A stretch of DNA of 19,045 nt, taken from NCBI GenBank assembly GCA_023428295.1, contig JAEYYV010000373.1, positions 1-19,045 of the forward strand, given 5' to 3'. Positions 14,643 to 19,045 of this stretch are shown piece after piece; within the stretch, counting starts at the first letter, position 1, and the number at the start of each line of letters is the position of its first letter. The notes under the pieces were generated by a model. It had not been told where the DNA came from. It ran no database searches and worked only from the letters and a program-made list of their open reading frames with translations. A program made the position numbers and the translations under genes. Origin of the DNA: Pseudomonadota bacterium (GTDB taxonomy: Bacteria; Myxococcota_A; Polyangia; Haliangiales; Haliangiaceae).

Positions 14643-16040
14643 GTGCCGAGAACCGTGAAGCGCGCTGCGATCCCCGAGCGCAACTGGGTCAACATCCAGT
14701 GGCTCGCGCGACTGCGGTGGGCACAGATCGCGGGACAAGCGGCCACCGTCTTCGTCGGGCAGTTTCTCCTCGACGGAGCGCTGCCGATCCTCGGCCTCCT
14801 CGGCGTGATCGGCGTGGGCCTCGTCTCGAACCTGTACCTCGAGCTCTACTTCTTCGGCGAGCGACAGCGACCAGGCAAGCCGGGCACGCCCACGCGCGAA
14901 GTGCACGAGTGGCAGACCGCGCTCGTGATGATGCTCGACATCGCGATCCTCACGGCGCTGCTCTACTTGACGGGCGGCACGAGCAATCCGTTCGCGTTTC
15001 TGTACCTCGTGCAGATCGCACTCTCGACGGTGCTCCTGCGCGCGTCGTGGACGTGGATGCTCGTCGGTCTGTCGTTTGTCTCGTTCGGCGTGCTGCTCGC
15101 GGTACCGCCGACGATCTCGATCCCCGAGGACTCGCGCGCGATCGGAATGTGGGTCGCGCTCGGCGTCGCGTCGGCATTCGTCGTGTACTTCTTGCGGCGC
15201 ATCAACCTCGCGCGCGCCGTTCGCGAAGAAGAGCTGAACGTCGCGCGCGAGCTCGCCGCGCGACAAGAGCGTCTCGCATCCCTCGCGACGATGGCCGCCG
15301 GTGCAGCGCACGAGCTGTCCACGCCGCTCGGCACCGTGGCGCTCGCCGCGAAGGAGCTCGAGCGCGCGCTCACCAAAGCCGACGGGATGGGCGATCCCGA
15401 GGGTGCCGGCTCGCTGACGGAGCTCGCAGCCGATGCACGGCTCATCCGCGAGCAGGTTGGACGCTGTCGCGTGATCCTCGATCAGATGCAGCAAGGCGCG
15501 GGCACCGTCGGCGAAGGCGTGACGCCGTGCTCGATCGGCGAGCTGATCGACGAGACGCTCGTCGGCATTCGCCCGGCGCCCGCCGTGGTGAAGGATCTGC
15601 CGACCGACGTCGCGAAGGTGCTGTTGCGCCTCCCGCCGCGCGCCGTCAGTCAGGCGCTGCGCTCGCTCGTCACCAACGCGCAGGACGCATCGCCCGCGAA
15701 CACCTCGGTGGTCGTCGTGGTGCGGCGCGATGACGCGACCCTCGCCATCTCGATCCGCGACCGTGGTCCGGGCATCCCGGCCGAGGTCCTCGAACGCATC
15801 GGCGAGCCGTTCTTCACGACCAAAGCGCCCGGTCGCGGCATGGGCCTCGGATTGTTTCTGGCGCGCGCCGTCATCGAGGGCGTCGGCGGAACCATGCAGA
15901 TCGACACGAGCTCCACGGGAACCGACGTTCGCGTCCGCATCCCCACCGACGTGGCCACGGCCGGACCAGACCCGGGCGCCCCGCAAATCGTGCGCAAATC
16001 CGAATCTTCTGCGCCGGCAATGGTATCCAAGCCCGTATGA
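14643..16040 (+). CDS. regB: RegB/PrrB-family redox-sensing histidine kinase
   Basis: The 465-residue protein has about six membrane helices (residues 26-185). It contains the RegB hallmark GGTSNPF (111-117), the conserved motif tied to quinone sensing in this family. The linker helix leads to the H-box MAAGAAHELSTPLGTV, with phosphoacceptor His223. A cysteine in VGRCRVILDQM (Cys275) matches the position expected for the redox-active Cys of RegB. The ATP-binding domain is intact: N-box SLVTNAQDA (341-349), DRGPGI (373-378), EPFFTTK (388-394) and GRGMGLGL (397-404). RegB phosphorylates RegA under reducing or low-oxygen conditions in proteobacteria to control respiration, CO2 or N2 fixation and photosynthesis genes. 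Its regA partner follows 53 bp downstream. The C-terminal tail (435-465) is an extra Pro/Ser-rich extension. Confidence 0.9.
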   Translation: MPRTVKRAAIPERNWVNIQWLARLRWAQIAGQAATVFVGQFLLDGALPILGLLGVIGVGLVSNLYLELYFFGERQRPGKPGTPTREVHEWQTALVMMLDIAILTALLYLTGGTSNPFAFLYLVQIALSTVLLRASWTWMLVGLSFVSFGVLLAVPPTISIPEDSRAIGMWVALGVASAFVVYFLRRINLARAVREEELNVARELAARQERLASLATMAAGAAHELSTPLGTVALAAKELERALTKADGMGDPEGAGSLTELAADARLIREQVGRCRVILDQMQQGAGTVGEGVTPCSIGELIDETLVGIRPAPAVVKDLPTDVAKVLLRLPPRAVSQALRSLVTNAQDASPANTSVVVVVRRDDATLAISIRDRGPGIPAEVLERIGEPFFTTKAPGRGMGLGLFLARAVIEGVGGTMQIDTSSTGTDVRVRIPTDVATAGPDPGAPQIVRKSESSAPAMVSKPV

Positions 16041-16093
16041 CAAGCACGACGAATGTCGGGTGCGTAGCAGTCCCGAAGGGAGTGCGAAGGTAG

Positions 16094-16657
16094 ATGACCT
16101 TCACCGCCGAGCATAAGCCGTCGATGCTCATCGTCGACGACGACGAGGTGTACCGCAACCGCCTCGCTCGCGCGTTCGTGGATCGTGGCTACGACGTGCG
16201 CACCGCGCAGGACTACGACACCGCGGTCGCCGCCGCGCAGCAAGAGTCGCCCGAGTTCGCCGTCGTCGATCTCAAGATGCCTGGCAAGTCCGGCCTCGAG
16301 CTCGTCAAGGCGCTCGTCGAGATCGATCCCGCGACGAAGTCCGTGGTGCTGACGGGCTACGGCTCGATCGCCACGGCCATCGACGCGGTTCGTCTCGGCG
16401 CTACGTACTACCTGTCCAAGCCGGCCGACGCCGACGACATCGTGCGCGCCTTCGCACGCGCCGATGCACCGCCACTCGAGCCGCCGGGCGCGGACGGCAC
16501 CGACTTCAAGGCGCCCTCGCTCGCGCGCGCGGAGTGGGAGCACATCAATCGCGTGCTCTCCGACGCGGGTGGAAACATCTCCGAAGCGGCGCGTCGCCTC
16601 GGCATCCACCGCCGCAGCTTGCAGCGCAAGCTCCAGAAGTACCCTCCGAACAAGTAG
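16094..16657 (+). CDS. regA: RegA/PrrA-family response regulator
   Basis: The 187-residue protein starts at ATG 16094, preceded by GAAGG with short spacing. The receiver domain (about 9-122) has Asp15/Asp16/Asp17 in LIVDDDE, phosphoacceptor Asp59 in FAVVDLKMPG, Thr87 and Lys109 in LSKPAD. A proline-containing linker (126-132, PPLEPPG) leads to a Fis-type helix-turn-helix (about 143-182). That part contains LARAEWEHINRVL and GGNISEAARRLGIHRRSLQRKL, the signature of the RegA/PrrA/ActR group; there is no sigma-54 AAA+ domain. It would bind DNA when phosphorylated by RegB. The paired order with regB is the usual one in the family, though the classic regions around it in photosynthetic bacteria (senC, hvrA) are absent here. 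Confidence 0.93.
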   Translation: MTFTAEHKPSMLIVDDDEVYRNRLARAFVDRGYDVRTAQDYDTAVAAAQQESPEFAVVDLKMPGKSGLELVKALVEIDPATKSVVLTGYGSIATAIDAVRLGATYYLSKPADADDIVRAFARADAPPLEPPGADGTDFKAPSLARAEWEHINRVLSDAGGNISEAARRLGIHRRSLQRKLQKYPPNK

Positions 16658-16726
16658 TGTTTCCGTCGATGTAGCGGAGCGCGAGGGACGCGCCGCCCAC
16701 TGGCCAGCGCCACGCGCGCATGCTTG

Positions 16727-16732
16727 TATCGT
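16727..16732 (+). promoter_or_regulatory. TANNNT -10-like element (TATCGT) before the sulfatase-fold gene
   Basis: TATCGT ends 5 nt before ATG 16738. It lies downstream of the alternative ATG at 16720, so it favours 16738 as the start. There is no Shine-Dalgarno sequence or clear -35. Confidence 0.35.
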
Positions 16733-16737
16733 CGACG

Positions 16738-18909
16738 ATGTCCCCGCCGTTGCCGCGCGAGCCCGATCCGCCGCGCCCATCGCTCGCGTGGATCGTCATC
16801 GCGCACACGCTCGGCTCCGCCGCGATCGGCGCGCTCGAGTCCGCGCGGCTCGGTGGCGCGACGCTCGCGATGGTGCTGATTCCGCTGTTCGCGGCCGCAG
16901 GCACGATCGTCGGCGCGGTGGTCGCCGGCATGACGCGCGCGACGCGCGATCGCGGTGCGTGGCTGACCGCGTTCGCGTTGGCGGCGCCAAGCCTGGTCGT
17001 GCTGGTGCCGGTGTCGCGCACGCTGTTCGAGGGCGCCTACGCGCAGACGCTGCCGATGGCGAGTGAGTTGCCGTACGTGTTGCCGCTCGTCGCCTATACG
17101 GCGATCGCCGTGGTCATCGCCGGTGGACGGCGCCTGTTGCGCGCGACGGATCTGACGACGCGCGCGATCGCGATCCTCGGCTGCGCCGGTGCGCTCGGCG
17201 GCATCGTGTGGGTCGAGCGAAACATCTTGAAGAGCGGATACCCGCAGGCGCACATGGCGGCGACGATCGCGGTGATCGTGCTCGCGGGATGCACGCTGCG
17301 AGTCGCGTGGCGCGGTCGCGTGTCCGCGTATCTCGCGGCGGTGATCGCGGCGCTCTCGCTCGGCACCGCAGGGGCCGCGGTGATGGACGGCCTCACGTCG
17401 CAGCGCGATCGCGAGGTGCTCGTCGCGATCGGCGATCAGGGCAAGGACCTCGTCAACCTCGTGCGCAAGCTTCGCGATGCGGATGGTGATGGCGTGTCGC
17501 CGCTCCTCGGCGGCGGTGATTGCGACGATCACGACCCGCGGCGCTATCGCAACGCGATCGACATCGTCGGAGATGGCATCGATCAAGACTGCGACGGCGA
17601 GGATGCAACGCCGCCGCCCGGACCGCCGCCCGCGCCGGCGATCGAGGATCTCGCGACGTGGCGCGCGACCGAGGACGTGCAGGAGCTGCTCGCGCGCACC
17701 AAGGACATGAACGTGTTGCTCGTGACCGTGGATGCGCTGCGCTTCGACGTGCTCGCACCCGGCACGACGGATCGGGCCGAGTTCCCCAATCTGGTGAAGC
17801 TCCTCGACGACAGCGTGTGGTTCACACGCGCGATCGCACCCGCCGCAGGCACGGACATCTCGATCGGCACGTTGCTCACGGGGCGCATCGATCCGTTCCA
17901 ATCGATCGAGTGGACGCTGCCCGAGGCGCTGCGCAACCTCGGTCGGCGCACGACGAGCGCGCTGCCCAACGAGGTCAATCGCTACGTCGGAGAGACGATG
18001 CTGCGACGTGGAATCGATCGTCCACGCACGGTGTACACGGACTGGGGCACGAACGACGTCGGCGATCACGTGAGCGCCGGTTCGACGACGCTCGAGGGGC
18101 TCCGCGCCCTCGACGAAGCGCGCGACATGAAGAAGGACTGGTTCATCTGGCTGCACTACTTCGACGTGCACGAGCATCATCAGATCGACGTGCCCAAGGC
18201 GCTGCGCAGTGCGGTCAGCGATGCGGGCGGCAAGAAGCGCCACACGTATCGCTCGCTGCTCCTCGCCATCGATCGCGAGATCGGGCGTCTGCGCAGCGAG
18301 ATCGAGTCGCGTGGGCTCGCCGACAGGACGATCATCGTGTTCGCGAGCGATCACGGCGAGTCGCTCGGCGAGGATCCGCGCTTGGGCGACACGCACGGCA
18401 AGGTCGCGTACGCGACGCTCGTGCGGGTCCCGTTCGCGATCCTGGTGCCGGGCGTCGCGCCGGACGTGCGCACCGACGCGGTCTCGCACGTGGATCTCGC
18501 GCCGACGCTGCTCGGCCTCCTCGGGCAGCCGGACGCGATGGCGCCGCTCGACGGGATCGATCTGCTGCCCTCGATCGTGGGCGCTCCCGAAGCGCTACGC
18601 CCGATGGACCGCGCGCTGACGATTCACGAGGAGCTCCAGTGGAGCGTTGTCGAGTGGCCGTATCAATTGATCGTGCGGCCCGGCGACGATGTCATCGAGC
18701 TCTACGATCTCGAGGCGGACCCGGCGCAGCAAGACAACCTCACGAGTCGGCATCCGGAGGTGGTGACTCGCTTGCGCGCGCGCTTCGCGGAGGCTCCGCA
18801 GGTGCGCGTCGACCGAACGATCGATGGACGGAAGTGGCGAGAACGGCGAGCGCAACCGCCGCTGAACCGTGTGCCGCGACCAGCAGCAGCGGCGACACCC
18901 ACGCCGTGA
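16738..18909 (+). CDS. Membrane sulfatase/phosphotransferase-fold protein with MopE-type metal-binding linker
   Basis: The 723-residue protein is counted from ATG 16738 (ATG 16720 would add six residues). The first 220 residues hold roughly six or seven membrane helices. Residues 247-289 are a MopE-like metal-binding motif: DADGDG, GGGDCDDHDP, then GDGIDQDCDGED. A Pro-rich hinge (292-300) leads to an alkaline-phosphatase-superfamily domain (about 323-680). It has NVLLVTVDALRFDVL with metal ligand Asp332, the nucleophile region APAAGTDISIGTLLTGR (367-383), WLHYFDVHEHH (471-481), FASDHGESLGED (535-546; Asp538, His539) and DTHGK (551-555). No C/S-x-P-x-R formylglycine motif is present, and Thr372 is the best nucleophile candidate. 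It may therefore be a phosphotransferase or phosphodiesterase like LtaS or EptA rather than a sulfatase. The active domain would be extracytoplasmic. The substrate is unknown. Confidence 0.85.
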   Translation: MSPPLPREPDPPRPSLAWIVIAHTLGSAAIGALESARLGGATLAMVLIPLFAAAGTIVGAVVAGMTRATRDRGAWLTAFALAAPSLVVLVPVSRTLFEGAYAQTLPMASELPYVLPLVAYTAIAVVIAGGRRLLRATDLTTRAIAILGCAGALGGIVWVERNILKSGYPQAHMAATIAVIVLAGCTLRVAWRGRVSAYLAAVIAALSLGTAGAAVMDGLTSQRDREVLVAIGDQGKDLVNLVRKLRDADGDGVSPLLGGGDCDDHDPRRYRNAIDIVGDGIDQDCDGEDATPPPGPPPAPAIEDLATWRATEDVQELLARTKDMNVLLVTVDALRFDVLAPGTTDRAEFPNLVKLLDDSVWFTRAIAPAAGTDISIGTLLTGRIDPFQSIEWTLPEALRNLGRRTTSALPNEVNRYVGETMLRRGIDRPRTVYTDWGTNDVGDHVSAGSTTLEGLRALDEARDMKKDWFIWLHYFDVHEHHQIDVPKALRSAVSDAGGKKRHTYRSLLLAIDREIGRLRSEIESRGLADRTIIVFASDHGESLGEDPRLGDTHGKVAYATLVRVPFAILVPGVAPDVRTDAVSHVDLAPTLLGLLGQPDAMAPLDGIDLLPSIVGAPEALRPMDRALTIHEELQWSVVEWPYQLIVRPGDDVIELYDLEADPAQQDNLTSRHPEVVTRLRARFAEAPQVRVDRTIDGRKWRERRAQPPLNRVPRPAAAATPTP

Positions 18910-19045
18910 AGTAGGGCACGACCGGCGCGACGGGCTCGCCGAGCAGCGCGCTCCACGCGCCCGTCGCGGTCACGCACGCGGCGACCGCCGCGAACGGCAG
19001 CGCGAGCTGCGCGATCACGACGCGCGTGATCGGCGTGCGATACAC
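18740..19045 (-). CDS. C-terminal part of a membrane protein, cut by the window edge
   Basis: This minus-strand frame enters from the right edge and ends at 18740. It encodes at least 101 residues with two hydrophobic segments (IAQLALPFAAVAACVTATG and VSPLLLVAAHGSAAVALAVL) and a charged Pro/Ser/Arg tail. The codons in the part outside the overlap look like those of the host genes. The GTG at the edge is not necessarily the start. It would overlap the 3' end of the plus-strand sulfatase-fold gene by 170 bp, unusual but possible because both tails there are low complexity. No family is recognised. It could also be a chance frame, though the hydrophobic pattern argues against that. Confidence 0.5.
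   Translation of the reverse strand: MYRTPITRVVIAQLALPFAAVAACVTATGAWSALLGEPVAPVVPYFTAWVSPLLLVAAHGSAAVALAVLATSVHRSFGRRAPAEPPRSARASESPPPDADS

Noticed and set aside
16408..18489. Very long minus-strand open frame opposite the sulfatase-fold gene and the end of regA
   Set aside because: It is Arg/His/Asp-rich with no recognisable domain, and it is the mirror of codon periodicity in GC-rich DNA. The plus-strand genes have clear motifs.

Overview
The window is GC-rich bacterial DNA, dense with genes, and most of it uses strongly G/C-ending codons with abundant GCG and GATCG. Gene content points to the Myxococcota (Polyangia-type 'deltaproteobacteria'): many lipoproteins of unknown function, a TonB protein with a long proline- and glutamate-rich spacer, a MopE-type metal-binding linker in a sulfatase-fold membrane enzyme, multi-kinase signalling and an HTTM protein. 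This assignment is inferred from gene content and composition; no rRNA or other marker gene is present.

Positions 1-3262 carry three overlapping genes: a NERD-nuclease/SF1-helicase fusion, a YaaW/UPF0174-like protein and a membrane-anchored coiled-coil protein. Their codon use is more mixed than the rest. They end just downstream of the 3' end of a selenocysteine tRNA (selC, minus strand, 3353-3452), a well-known type of island integration site, so this looks like the edge of an acquired, possibly defensive, island. Right of selC lie an M91-type zinc metallopeptidase resembling secreted effectors (3584-4609) and a small lipoprotein (4625-5293).

Positions 5459-8340 hold the most striking locus: two translationally coupled membrane histidine kinases that are degenerate in complementary ways. 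The first keeps the phospho-accepting His and adds a receiver domain but has lost its ATP-binding motifs. The second has Val in place of the His but keeps all ATP-binding motifs. Together they could form one working kinase. A convergent Big2-like lipoprotein gene follows, then a divergent TonB gene and a pair encoding a small membrane protein and an HTTM protein.

Positions 12001-14572 form a BlaI - M56 protease - DsbA-like lipoprotein operon with a palindromic operator in front and a hairpin terminator behind. The M56 protein has no penicillin-binding sensor; its extracytoplasmic tail is a single canonical EF-hand plus six cysteines, so calcium or thiol state is a more likely signal than a beta-lactam. 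RegB/RegA (PrrB/PrrA), a redox-responsive global two-component system, follows at 14643-16657. The window ends with a membrane sulfatase/phosphotransferase-fold enzyme carrying a MopE motif and the C-terminal end of a minus-strand membrane protein.

Many first genes have a TANNNT hexamer 5-7 nt before the start codon and no Shine-Dalgarno sequence, suggesting frequent leaderless transcription. The same hexamer sits 7 nt before the mature 5' end of selC.
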